Of a DNA stretch of 64,000 nucleotides, positions 24,576-35,098 are shown in pieces. Location: positions 919,115 through 983,114 of the forward strand of contig NAJO01000015.1 in NCBI GenBank assembly GCA_002077065.1, given 5' to 3'. Origin of the DNA: Cryoendolithus antarcticus. Taxonomy: Eukaryota; Ascomycota; Dothideomycetes; Cladosporiales; Cladosporiaceae. The first letter of the stretch is position 1. Each line of letters starts with the position of its first letter. Both the position numbers and the translations under genes were made by a program. The notes under the pieces were generated by a model. That model saw only the letters and a program-made list of their open reading frames with translations, was not told the DNA's origin and made no database searches.

Positions 24576-27500
24576 ATGGCGGACTTGACCGCGCAGCCTC
24601 TGGGCCCAACGGGAGGCTTCAACTGGATCTTCCAGGTTGACTTGCTCGTATCCGCGGTACTGGCCTTGTTCTTCCTCTTCTACTTCAATCGCCTGTTCGC
24701 TACTGTACTCTCATACGGAATACGAGCATGGACATGGCACAAGTACCGAGCGTACATCGATATATCTGCGCTCCAGATCAGTCTACTCGGCGGCAGACTG
24801 TTCTTCAAAAGCATTCGCTATCATGCACATAATGAGACTGTGCTTGTCCATGACGGTCACATCACGTGGCGATACTGGTTGGGAGCGGTGCAAGAGGCCG
24901 AGATCTTCCAGAACTCCAGTGAAGATCCGCTCAAGCAGCGTTCCAGAAGTGCCAGTGGGAGCAGGGCCAAGAGTGAGAGCAGTGCAGAGGGCGGCAGCAA
25001 GTCACGGAGTAGAAGTGTGGGCAACGCAGAGGCGGGTGGTAAACGGAAGAAGGAGTTGCCATGTCGGATCTCTGTGAAGGTCTCAGGCGTGGAGGCTTTC
25101 CTCTACAACCGTAGTCCGGCCTACGATGGGATTCTGGAGGCCGTGGGGAAGCACACAGAAAGTAAGGGTAAGGCGCGAGGATCACATGAGAAGACCGAGA
25201 AACAGTGGACCCCGTCGGACTCGGTGGATGGAGCGGAGAAGAGCGATCCCACGCCGGACCTCACGCCGATCACCACAGCTCGCACAGGAGAGGACTCAGC
25301 CGACCTTTCTTCACCGCAGATTCCGTCCTTCCTGTGTGTGTTTCCTATCTTGATTGAGTGTAAGAAGGCTGCTGCTGCGGTTGGTAATTCCACTACTACC
25401 AGTGTCGTGGTTGCAAAACTTGATAGCGCTTCTGGAACCGTGGATGCGGGCGCCGCCGGCACCCTTGATTTGTTCAAGCTGCTGTTCAATTTCGAGTTCA
25501 AGAACGTCAACGTGTCGATGAAGCCGAATAGAGACTTCAAGGAGACTCAACTCGATGCTGCACAGCGCATCTTACGCGAGAGGGAAGGCGAGAGAGATGC
25601 AGATCATTCCTTGGCTGGCAATGTGCTGCGGAAGCTGCGAGGGTTCATAGACAACTTCAAGGCAATATTGTTATGGCAGCGATCAAGTAAAGGCTCAGTC
25701 CGCAATATGTCGACGAGGCGCGGCAGTGTAAAGCCAGCAAAGACCAATGGTCACCAAGCAATTCCCGGCGAAGCCCAATGGCACGGCTTGCTGCGTTATC
25801 TGGACGATAGCGAGATAGACGGTGCGGAAGAATGGCAAAGTGTCGAGTATGCGAAGGCCTCAACACTTGTGGACTGTCCTCAAGTAGACATGCGATTCTA
25901 CTGGGACATACCAGGTGCTGTACCAACGGACCGGGGAACTGTTAATGAAAAGCCTGCTCCGGACCAGGGTGACGACATCAATGGCTCAGCTCCCCCAGCC
26001 TATGGACTTGACTTCGCTGTTCATGGCGGATCTATCGTTTACGGACCCTGGGCTGACAGACAGCGTATCAACCTGCAGCATGCTTTCTTTCCAGCATCGT
26101 ATGTGGACGCAACGCCGTACCCAAGACTGAAGCCCGGCGAAACCCGTGTCTGCACTGTCTTCAAGATCTTCGTTTCCGTGGAGCAGGATGTCACACTTCG
26201 GATTCCTACACGAGAGTCCTCCAAAGACTTCAAGTGGCGAGGAAAGACTGGAGGCAGTGGCAAAGAGGCATTCACGGAGGCAGAGGCTGTCGACGGTAAG
26301 CATAGGCCACGAAAGCATCGACATCGCCGACGACAAAAAGGCAAACAAGGACCAGCGATCGACGCAAGACCGTATGCCTGGCTCGATGTCACCGTGAAAG
26401 CTGACTCAACTGTCAATTACACTATGGACATGTTCTCGCGAGAGGACGGCTACCGCAGTGACCTTGCCTTAGACGTGAAGGGCACCGAGATCACCAGCAG
26501 CGTGAACCACGGCTTGTTATGGCGTGCGGGGGCTTTGACGATGGATGCGGATCTTTCGTATGCCAGAGAATGGCGAGCCCTGCGAGACTGGCCATTCAAG
26601 ATTGTATGCGACAAGCTTGAGCTGTTCATACTTCGTGACCACATGTTTCTGATACAGGATCTCGTCAACGACTGGTCATCTGGTCCTCCTGCGGACTTCT
26701 ACACATTCGTACCATTCAAGTATCGGATGGATCTGCACTTCAGGGAATGGTGCATGTTTCTCAACACGAATGATGCCAACATTGTCAACGAGCCCGCAGA
26801 CTTTGATAAGAACGACTTTCTGACACTCGAGGGCAAGTCATTACACGCAGCTCTCGAGATACCACTCGAACTATATCGACCGAAGCAGTCTAACATTACA
26901 TTCGACGTACTGTCGCAGGACATGCGAATGCGATTACTCAATTCCTCACGAAACACGATAAAGACCTTCTTGACAGACAAGCAAATCGCTGAGCTTCCGA
27001 AGCTCACCCTAAAAGGTTCTTTCTGTGCTAACGCTGAGTCCTCGCCCGGCTTAGTCGATGTGCTCCGCATGGACTTAATCGGGTACGGACTGTCCATGAA
27101 AGCTTACGGGTACCTTGTGCGGCTCCTCATCAACGTGAAGGAGAATTACTTTGGTGATTACATACACTTCAAGACTCTCGAGGAGTTCCAGGACGCTGGT
27201 GACAACGCCAACGAAGCCAACAAAGCGACTGCCAGTCTACCGAAGTCACAGCTAGGCAATGAGATGGATGTCATACTGTGTATTGCGGCCGAAGATGCTA
27301 AAGTCCTCTTCCCAACTAGTCTTTATACAGCTACGGATTTCATCAGCGTCGAGCTGCAACACGGCGCTATCGACCTTCGTATTGCAAGTTATTACATGGA
27401 CCTCGCGATTAACTTCTCGCCCATCAGCGTACTACAAGCGTCGACAGCAGGAGACGCTCAATCACCTACCAGCGATCGATCCAACACTCAACTCTTCATC

Positions 27501-30500
27501 AAGCATGTGGACCTCGATGGTCACAGAGCATTCGGACTGCCACCAACCGAGCCTGCCTACATGGCGACATGGTATGTCGACGTCGGAGCTTTGCTTGGAG
27601 AATGCAGCGAGAGCTTTGTGCATGACGCGGCGTTGGCGGCGAAAGCCTTTACTTTCGCCTTTTCCGACCGTGAGAACGCACTGCCGCTGGAGGCACCAAT
27701 CATGGTGTTTGACGCCACTTTTCTGCAGCTCAAGACGGACATCATCCGCGTAGGCTTGCACGTCGGAGCCAATGCAATCATTGCTTCAACAGACCCTGTC
27801 AGCGTCAAGTTCAACGATTCGGCCGATGAAGAATTTTCACAGCGTGTCACAGTCGATGTACCGAATCTCACTCTCGCTTGCGTCGATGCTTCGACTCTTG
27901 CCCGGCATCGTGCACACAGCAATCGCAAGGAGCCGGCCAGAACATATGGTTTCTTTCAAACGAGCGTGGTACTTCACGTAGTCGGGCGTACACTTCACTT
28001 CAGTGCCGAGACCGCCAAACAGCAAAGCTACATGCGCAAGCAGGATGGTCGCACTCACCGCGTTCCGTTTTTGTTACACTCAAGTTCCGCCGCTGCTACA
28101 GGGAGGCATGGGATGCCGCTGAGCGCCAACGCGGACCCGCCCTATATGCCCTACCCCTTCTATCCTGCGCCTCTGAGCAGTAACGATCACAGGTCATCGA
28201 GGCCGCAATCCGTACGATCAGAGCAATCGTCACCGGTGGCCAGGGGGTTGCGATCACATGCTTCGGCGTCGTCGTTAGCGGCCTCAATACGCCAGAACAG
28301 TAGCTCGAGGTCGAGCGGTAAAAGAACATCGAGAAATGACGATGGTAGATTTGAGATTCAAACAAGCGGCAAGATTGGTACCGCGCCGGCGACCTTGGCG
28401 TCTGCTAGCACCTTTGCTCAACCCTACTTTCCACTTCATTCGCTCGTTACAGATGAGTGCGATGTCCCGACATTCGCCTCCGAAAGTCCGGCCGATGATG
28501 CTGAACCAGTCCTGCCAGAAGACATCGAAGATGCAGACGGCGACGAGAACTTCAGTCACACCTCGATAATGATCAAGGTTGTGCCTGGAATCAGAGTTTT
28601 TCTTGAGCCCGGCGTTGCTCAGATAGCTGCAGACCTGGTGAGAGTAGTACAACCACGGCGACCAGATGATGTACTCGACGACTTCCAGATTAGTGTGATG
28701 GGCACGATAGCAACACTCCAGCAAGCTCGCCTGCCCAAAGGAGCTATCGTTGAGGTGAAGTTCGATCTGCCATCGGCGATATTGCGAGTGCGACATCCAG
28801 ATGATGAAGAGCAGCAGCATGACAATGTAGACCTCTCGTTACAGTCCTTGGCCTTTATGTTCCGCCAGAAGACGTTACCTGCGTCCGGCGTTGGTACTCC
28901 AGTGCTCGCCGTTCACGCTACCCTCGCGTCACTAAAAGCGGCAGTTCATTCTCAATCTGGTTTCATGCCCGACGACTGCGCGCTGGCTGTAAGCGTGGAC
29001 GACTTGACCATGTGGGTCGCTATGTCGGCATCACGGACTCTACACTGCAGTATCAGAGATGTTGCATTACTGATGAGTGCTTCGAAGGCAGTCTACCTAG
29101 CGTCACTGGCTCAGCGCATTACTCCTCTAGTGCTCCATATGCAGGCTACGTTCGAGAGGGTGGGTGAGGCAGCACAGGCGCGACTCAAACTGCTACTTTA
29201 CACGATAACGCTGCAGGATGAGCATGTTGGTGATCCGATCTTTATGTCTCGAATGGTGTACATTCTCAGAGCATACAAGGATCACTTTCGCAATCAAGAG
29301 TCCTGGAAGATTCTGGCCCGCTTCCGCCATGCACTACAGTGTATGTCTAAAGAGATGATACAGAGTCTCGGAGAGCAACTTCTGCCTGACGACGTGATTG
29401 TTGCGCCACAAGCACCACAGTACATACTGGATAATTGGGCGCAGCGTCGTAACTGGGATGTACCAAATATCGGCCAGACGACTGTCTTCAAGGCTCTCTT
29501 CGGGCCCGACGAGAAAGTTGCTGACATGTCTGCTGTGAAACCGACAGCCATCACGCTGGGTTCCGAGTCCCTTCGACTTGCTGTCGGCGAGAGCGCAGAG
29601 GCAAGCTGGCTGCTAGTTGAAGAGCTCAATCTCGCGATGGAACTGACACCGCCAAGCAAGCCGACTGGGCTAATGCTCGTGGAAGAGAACATGCGCACCA
29701 AAACTGTGGTGCAATTCCATTCGAACGCCACAGACTTCCACTTCCACTGGAGCCTACTGGACCTAGTCGAAGTAGCGATTCCAAAGGCTCTGGACATTCA
29801 GCGTGATACGCGACCGCCTCAGCCCAAGCGGGGCGTGTCGCAGAGTTTGCTCAGCGAAGAGATTGAGCGTCAAGACTTGCACATCATTGTTGCCACCGAG
29901 TCCGGAAGTATCACTTTACAGACTCTCAACATAAAGCACCAGTCACGCGCTGAGGAGCTACGGATGTCTCTGATTGGGACCTCACAAGCCAACGAGCAAT
30001 ATGGGCAATGCATAAATGCCGTCATTAATGCCAGCAGTGCACTTACGGAATGCCACAGCAAGTCCGCCTGCATCTGGAAGACCGAGCTAAGTTCTGCTCG
30101 TATATACGTTGATCATCTGCAGCCTGCAAAAGGCGCGCCCAACATCGGCCGGGTCACAGTGGCTGCTGGTTACGATGCCTTCTACGTCGACGTTAAGGAG
30201 CAGGTTGCCGGTATCTTGCATGTAGTGGACCATATCATCGGCGACGAGGTCCCTCGTGTGCAAGCAATCGTCGAGATGGCAAAGGTTGGGCAGCAAATGG
30301 CTCCCGCGCGACAGCCCAGCGACGTGCCCTCAGTCGCAGCCCCGACTGTCAAGTTCAATGCGGCTATACTCGCGGGCAAGCTCGTGCTCAACATATCCCT
30401 ACTGAAGGCTCTGCAATACCGTTTGGAAGGGACCAGCTCAAGTATACGTTGCGTCCCGAAATCCGGGAAAGACACTTTCAGCGTGGACTTCGATGTTGGT

Positions 30501-33500
30501 GATCAGGTTCACTCTTTCATCTCTCGAGGACAATCGCATGACGACAGACAAGCGCTGCTCGAAGTGCCTCCGATCAATGGCAATGTTAGCCTAGAGCTTG
30601 GCTCGAAGGAGACTCGACTAACTTCTGCAACGTCCATCAATACCATTGAGATCGATGCAGCAGCTGTGCAAGCATTGCTCGGGGTCTTCAGTAAGCCTGA
30701 AGTCAAAGCCGTGCTCGAGGCGGTGGAGTCTGGCGTTGACGACATTAAGGTCCATGCGAAGGATGTTCTCAAGTCTGGATCCAATCTCAAGATCGTCGAG
30801 AAACCAACGTCGAGCAGCACGACATTTGTGTACGATATCCGCTTTGCGCTCCTTGGTGTCAGAGTCTTGGCTGTGACGCCGCATTTCGGGATCAACTCCA
30901 CCGGTCATTTGCAACTTGGGTTTGGCTCTCTTCATGTCCATGCCTCCAACGTCAACATTGTAGCGGCTGGCGAAAAGTCTCTCATCCCTGAGGTGCGAGC
31001 AGCAATGCAGGACATCGGTGCCAGCCTTGTCGTTCATTCAGATGCGCACCGCAAGCCGGCTGGCAACGTGACCCTGGCGATAATGGTGGACATGACTCTG
31101 CAGAAGACTGCAGGTGGCAAGTACGAGCGTAATGTGTTCGTCCGTACGCCAAACATTGAAGTCAATGCGTACCCAGAGACTGCGGCAACGATCGTTGAGG
31201 TTATCAATCACATCCAAACCCGCATCAAGGACATGGACTTGTCGCACGAGATTGAATACCTGCGTGGCTTACATGCAAAGAGAAGGCGTAAGACGCTCGC
31301 CAACCTCGGCTCCAGCCACATGGACGGTATGGAGGAATCCATTGAATCGCCAGCCTTCTCACCGAGTGAGCTATTGGAGGCAAGATTTAAGTTCGAGCTC
31401 AGTGGCATGCAGATTGCGTGGCTTGTAGATGCTCCACAAACGAAGAGAGCCGAGCGTGGTGTTGCAGATCTCGTCTTGTCGCTTGCCAAGGTCGAACTAG
31501 CAGCACGTGGATTGAACGAAGCGAAGTTATCTATACTGGACTTACAGTTGCAACTTGTGCCGAAGCGCGCCGACAAGCGTATACGCACACTCAACTCAGC
31601 ACTGCTACCCGAGATAGGTTTTGGTGTGGCATACAGCACCGAGGCCAAGAAGCGGAGTCTCACTATCAAAGCTACAGGAAAGCCCTTGGACCTTCGTCTC
31701 GACACCAAATTCATGGTGCCTGTCACTGGTGTCCAGAAATCCATTGAGTACGCCATTGAGCAGTTCAAAGTTGGCACCGCCTCTTGGGAAAGTGTTCCGA
31801 CTGCCTCGGGCTTGCCCAGGACGAACCCGTTTAGTGGGCGTAGCTTTGCGCTGCTTCAAGTCGAGGCTGACTTTGCGGGTGCCGAAGTCTATTTACAGGG
31901 CGCTACTCCTGCAGCAGCGAGTTCTATCCCAGATGCGAACCAGCCGCCGAAGCACGAGGTCCAACATGGCCGATACGGACAATTTGCACCCGAAACTGGA
32001 CTAATGCACACAACCCTCAGAGCACCAGGTGCTGCGCTTAAGGTGGAGTACAAGGGGTTGGAGAGTCGGCCCGTGATTAATGGTGAGCTGCGCATCGATG
32101 CATCGACCAATTTACTCTTGCCGAATGTTGTACAATTGATCAGAGAGATCGCTGCGTCCGTCAAGGAAGTGGTAAAGGACCAGGACAGTGGTACACCAGC
32201 AACACCTAAGCCTAAGCCTATTGACAAACCTCAGCAACGCTTCTTCGAGGACGAGAACATTGTGCAGGCAGATCCCACTGCATTCTTTGGCAAGACAAAG
32301 GTCAATCTTGGACTTCGTATATGCAGGCAAGAGTTTGGTCTTACCTGTCAACCCATCGCAAAGGTCGACGCCAAAGCTGAGCTCGAAGACTTCTACGTGA
32401 CCATGAACACCATCGAGGCTGACGAACACGGCCACTTCTTCGCCATGTCAGCTTTGCTCACAAAGCTCAAGGTTAGTGTGAAACACGCCTACTCTAGAGA
32501 GCCGACTTTTGCCTTTGACATGGACTCTGTCACTCTGTCACTCATGAACAGCAAGCACTTCAGCGGCGTGAGCGGAATCTCTGCTATCCTCAAGATCGCC
32601 CCGACGAAGACATCGATCAATGGCAAGCAGCTGCAGGACCTCCTGCTGTTTCGGGAGATCTGGCTACCACCCGAGATTCGTTCCTCTCGACCAGTGGCAC
32701 AAACGCCACGCAATTTACAAGCCGACGACTATCTTGTGCAACGATACCAAGCTGTTTCAGCTGCTGCAGCTTTCCCGTGGAACGCCACTGTGTCTATCTC
32801 GGAGCTTGGGGTCGATCTGGATCTAGGTCAAAGCATCGGCAAGTCTTCATTCACGATTGCAAACCTTTGGGCTTCGTCTCAGAAGACTTCGAACTACGAG
32901 CAGATGCTTTGCATCGGTCTTGACGACATGGCTGTCAAGAGTACAGGCAGAATGAGTGGCTTCATCGATCTCAACAAGCTGGGTGTACGAACATCGATCC
33001 AGTGGGCTGAGGACGCAAGCGCCGTCCGTCAGACACCACTCATTCAGGCATCGATTGGCTTCGACCGCCTCCGTACCAAAGCAGCGTTTGACTATCAGGC
33101 ATTCGCATTTGGTGACATCGAGGGCTTCGACTTCCTGATGTACAACGTCCAGAACCGACAGCGAGATGGTCGCGATAGGCTCGCAGCTGTACTCGACTGC
33201 GACAAGACATACTTGTTCTGCACCTCCACGAGTCCGGCGCAGGCCTTCAGTCTATACCAGGCCTTCGATCGTCTGATCTCAGAGAAGCAGGCTGCTTTCA
33301 CGCAGTCACTCAAGGACATCGAAAAACACATCCGACGCGAGAGTGTCATTGTGCCGACACGCTTTGGTCCGCAAGTCACCATGTCGCCCAACAAGACGAC
33401 GTCAAACGGCACGAGGACACCGCTGTCTCTCCATACTGACGTTGTGATCACCCTGGGCACGATCAGCATCGGCGCTTTTCCGAGTACATTCTTTGACAGC

Positions 33501-34214
33501 CAGATTCTCAAACTAGAAGCGAACAACATACAAGCCCGCTTCGCCGTCGGCCTCGAGAAAGGCAAACTCCACAGCGGCCTAGGCATGACGCTCGGCCAAC
33601 TGCAAGTCGCTCTTGCGGCAGCCAAACGCGTGACAGTACCCAAGACTTTAGGCGACATCAACGTCGACGAGATTATCGCCAGCGCCGTCGGAGCGAAGGG
33701 CGGCACAATCCTCCGCGTGCCCAAAGTGGTGGCCTCGATGCAGACATGGCAGGTCCCGCAAGCGAACGAAATCGAGTACATCTTCAAGTCGTTGTTCGAG
33801 GGCAAAGTCGATGTCGGCTGGAATCTTAACCGCATCAACTTCATCCAGGGAATGTACATAACGCACACTCGCGCACTTGCCGCACGTCTCGGAAAGGCCC
33901 TGCCACCCTCCGCGGTGAAGATCACGGCCGACTTACAGGAAGACACTGCCACGCCTTTCACCACAGCAGAGCAGCACAAGATCACCGCCGAAGTCAATCT
34001 GCCGCAAAGCAAGTACAACTACATCCCGCTCGAGCCGCCTGTGATCGAGACGCCGCAGCTGAGGGATATGGGCGAGGCTACGCCGCCGTTGGAGTGGATC
34101 GGGTTGAATCGTGAAAGGTTGCCGGGGGTGACGCATCAGGTGCTTATTGTGGGGTTGTTGGAGGTGGCGAAGGAGGTGGAGGATGCTTATGAGAGGATCT
34201 TGGGGAGTTCGTAG
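24576..34214 (+). CDS. csf1: CSF1-type bridge-like lipid transfer protein (BLTP1 homologue)
   Basis: A giant ER-anchored protein that forms a hydrophobic groove for bulk lipid transfer at membrane contacts; yeast CSF1 is needed for cold growth and GPI-anchor/phospholipid supply. 3,212 aa in one uninterrupted exon. The first ATG is 24576 (MADLTAQPLGPTGG); the upstream in-frame codon is TTG. A single transmembrane helix lies at about 22-42 (LLVSAVLALFFLFYF). It is followed by the highly conserved family opening (YRAYIDISALQISLLGGRLFFKSIRYH, given here only in part by position, about 65-95, then ITWRYWLG). An Arg/Ser-rich disordered insert follows at about 115-155. The remainder is the repeated beta-groove pattern with long disordered insertions. 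The length fits fungal CSF1. Confidence 0.93.
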   Translation: MADLTAQPLGPTGGFNWIFQVDLLVSAVLALFFLFYFNRLFATVLSYGIRAWTWHKYRAYIDISALQISLLGGRLFFKSIRYHAHNETVLVHDGHITWRYWLGAVQEAEIFQNSSEDPLKQRSRSASGSRAKSESSAEGGSKSRSRSVGNAEAGGKRKKELPCRISVKVSGVEAFLYNRSPAYDGILEAVGKHTESKGKARGSHEKTEKQWTPSDSVDGAEKSDPTPDLTPITTARTGEDSADLSSPQIPSFLCVFPILIECKKAAAAVGNSTTTSVVVAKLDSASGTVDAGAAGTLDLFKLLFNFEFKNVNVSMKPNRDFKETQLDAAQRILREREGERDADHSLAGNVLRKLRGFIDNFKAILLWQRSSKGSVRNMSTRRGSVKPAKTNGHQAIPGEAQWHGLLRYLDDSEIDGAEEWQSVEYAKASTLVDCPQVDMRFYWDIPGAVPTDRGTVNEKPAPDQGDDINGSAPPAYGLDFAVHGGSIVYGPWADRQRINLQHAFFPASYVDATPYPRLKPGETRVCTVFKIFVSVEQDVTLRIPTRESSKDFKWRGKTGGSGKEAFTEAEAVDGKHRPRKHRHRRRQKGKQGPAIDARPYAWLDVTVKADSTVNYTMDMFSREDGYRSDLALDVKGTEITSSVNHGLLWRAGALTMDADLSYAREWRALRDWPFKIVCDKLELFILRDHMFLIQDLVNDWSSGPPADFYTFVPFKYRMDLHFREWCMFLNTNDANIVNEPADFDKNDFLTLEGKSLHAALEIPLELYRPKQSNITFDVLSQDMRMRLLNSSRNTIKTFLTDKQIAELPKLTLKGSFCANAESSPGLVDVLRMDLIGYGLSMKAYGYLVRLLINVKENYFGDYIHFKTLEEFQDAGDNANEANKATASLPKSQLGNEMDVILCIAAEDAKVLFPTSLYTATDFISVELQHGAIDLRIASYYMDLAINFSPISVLQASTAGDAQSPTSDRSNTQLFIKHVDLDGHRAFGLPPTEPAYMATWYVDVGALLGECSESFVHDAALAAKAFTFAFSDRENALPLEAPIMVFDATFLQLKTDIIRVGLHVGANAIIASTDPVSVKFNDSADEEFSQRVTVDVPNLTLACVDASTLARHRAHSNRKEPARTYGFFQTSVVLHVVGRTLHFSAETAKQQSYMRKQDGRTHRVPFLLHSSSAAATGRHGMPLSANADPPYMPYPFYPAPLSSNDHRSSRPQSVRSEQSSPVARGLRSHASASSLAASIRQNSSSRSSGKRTSRNDDGRFEIQTSGKIGTAPATLASASTFAQPYFPLHSLVTDECDVPTFASESPADDAEPVLPEDIEDADGDENFSHTSIMIKVVPGIRVFLEPGVAQIAADLVRVVQPRRPDDVLDDFQISVMGTIATLQQARLPKGAIVEVKFDLPSAILRVRHPDDEEQQHDNVDLSLQSLAFMFRQKTLPASGVGTPVLAVHATLASLKAAVHSQSGFMPDDCALAVSVDDLTMWVAMSASRTLHCSIRDVALLMSASKAVYLASLAQRITPLVLHMQATFERVGEAAQARLKLLLYTITLQDEHVGDPIFMSRMVYILRAYKDHFRNQESWKILARFRHALQCMSKEMIQSLGEQLLPDDVIVAPQAPQYILDNWAQRRNWDVPNIGQTTVFKALFGPDEKVADMSAVKPTAITLGSESLRLAVGESAEASWLLVEELNLAMELTPPSKPTGLMLVEENMRTKTVVQFHSNATDFHFHWSLLDLVEVAIPKALDIQRDTRPPQPKRGVSQSLLSEEIERQDLHIIVATESGSITLQTLNIKHQSRAEELRMSLIGTSQANEQYGQCINAVINASSALTECHSKSACIWKTELSSARIYVDHLQPAKGAPNIGRVTVAAGYDAFYVDVKEQVAGILHVVDHIIGDEVPRVQAIVEMAKVGQQMAPARQPSDVPSVAAPTVKFNAAILAGKLVLNISLLKALQYRLEGTSSSIRCVPKSGKDTFSVDFDVGDQVHSFISRGQSHDDRQALLEVPPINGNVSLELGSKETRLTSATSINTIEIDAAAVQALLGVFSKPEVKAVLEAVESGVDDIKVHAKDVLKSGSNLKIVEKPTSSSTTFVYDIRFALLGVRVLAVTPHFGINSTGHLQLGFGSLHVHASNVNIVAAGEKSLIPEVRAAMQDIGASLVVHSDAHRKPAGNVTLAIMVDMTLQKTAGGKYERNVFVRTPNIEVNAYPETAATIVEVINHIQTRIKDMDLSHEIEYLRGLHAKRRRKTLANLGSSHMDGMEESIESPAFSPSELLEARFKFELSGMQIAWLVDAPQTKRAERGVADLVLSLAKVELAARGLNEAKLSILDLQLQLVPKRADKRIRTLNSALLPEIGFGVAYSTEAKKRSLTIKATGKPLDLRLDTKFMVPVTGVQKSIEYAIEQFKVGTASWESVPTASGLPRTNPFSGRSFALLQVEADFAGAEVYLQGATPAAASSIPDANQPPKHEVQHGRYGQFAPETGLMHTTLRAPGAALKVEYKGLESRPVINGELRIDASTNLLLPNVVQLIREIAASVKEVVKDQDSGTPATPKPKPIDKPQQRFFEDENIVQADPTAFFGKTKVNLGLRICRQEFGLTCQPIAKVDAKAELEDFYVTMNTIEADEHGHFFAMSALLTKLKVSVKHAYSREPTFAFDMDSVTLSLMNSKHFSGVSGISAILKIAPTKTSINGKQLQDLLLFREIWLPPEIRSSRPVAQTPRNLQADDYLVQRYQAVSAAAAFPWNATVSISELGVDLDLGQSIGKSSFTIANLWASSQKTSNYEQMLCIGLDDMAVKSTGRMSGFIDLNKLGVRTSIQWAEDASAVRQTPLIQASIGFDRLRTKAAFDYQAFAFGDIEGFDFLMYNVQNRQRDGRDRLAAVLDCDKTYLFCTSTSPAQAFSLYQAFDRLISEKQAAFTQSLKDIEKHIRRESVIVPTRFGPQVTMSPNKTTSNGTRTPLSLHTDVVITLGTISIGAFPSTFFDSQILKLEANNIQARFAVGLEKGKLHSGLGMTLGQLQVALAAAKRVTVPKTLGDINVDEIIASAVGAKGGTILRVPKVVASMQTWQVPQANEIEYIFKSLFEGKVDVGWNLNRINFIQGMYITHTRALAARLGKALPPSAVKITADLQEDTATPFTTAEQHKITAEVNLPQSKYNYIPLEPPVIETPQLRDMGEATPPLEWIGLNRERLPGVTHQVLIVGLLEVAKEVEDAYERILGSS

Positions 34215-35098
34215 GGGTGGTCGGGAGGATATTGGAGTGGGAGGGTGGGAGGAAAGTGGGAGTTGGGAAGGTAGGGATCTTGGGATTAGCGTGGCGTTCT
34301 GGGCATGACTGGATCGGCATGCGGATGTACAGAATGACTTTGTATATCATAGTATTGTGCAGTAGAAGTCTGGGCTGACAAACCTCACTTCTCCCATGTT
34401 TCGCCATGGTAGCCGTGAACCTTGACCAGATTTGACAGCGAGCACTCACTACGTCGCCGGTACGCACGACACCGCAGGCGCTGTATCATATGCGCCCAAT
34501 CGCCATCTCTATGTCTCTCAACAGCGGCAGGTCTACCGCAGTGCAAAGAGTCCGCTTCCACGGAGGGACACCATGTGTCTGGCGCTTCCAAGCTTGGTCA
34601 CCGCCTTCGCTCTCGAGCTCGACCGCAATCGCGCCGCCAACACAGCCTTCGCTGTGCCTTTCTGTACCACGCAAAGGGCTTCATAGACGCTTCTCCAAGC
34701 CTCGAGAAGGTCATCGCTCTATGAGTCACCGACATAACATATCGTAAACGGCGCGGTGATAGCGGCGGTAAAGTGAAGGTGGCGGCGGGAGATCTCGATA
34801 AAGGCACGTGCACGGAGGACCCCACCAAAATCCATTTTGATCAAAATGGTGTTGTCGAGTGCTCCACCACCACATCTTCTCCTTCCACCCACCGACAAGG
34901 ACATCTGCCTCATCCAAAAGGTTTGCAATGCTCCAAATCACGCCGCATCATACTCAAGGACCTTACTGACATTGCGCAAAGGAAGGCGACCTCACCACCT
35001 ACTCAGTGCCACCGAGCACCTCAAGCGGGGCATTACAAAGCCTCGACGACAAGAGTCGAATCTTTCACCACAGCACATAAGAGAGAAATACCGCAAAG
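34215..35098. promoter_or_regulatory. Promoter and leader of elongation factor 2
   Basis: 884 bp. No real gene. Notable are a CACGTG element at 34805..34810 and a perfect 18-bp palindrome at 34832..34849 (listed separately). A C/A-rich pyrimidine-patched leader from about 34860 is usual for strongly expressed fungal translation genes. Confidence 0.55.
34832..34849. repeat. Perfect 18-bp palindrome upstream of EF2
   Basis: CCATTTTGATCAAAATGG is identical on both strands, about 250 bp before the EF2 ATG. Candidate dimeric factor site; no factor is assigned. Confidence 0.7.

Noticed and set aside
32200..32225. cctaagcctaagcc as telomere-like repeat
   Set aside because: Only two units, inside CSF1 coding sequence (Pro-Lys codons).
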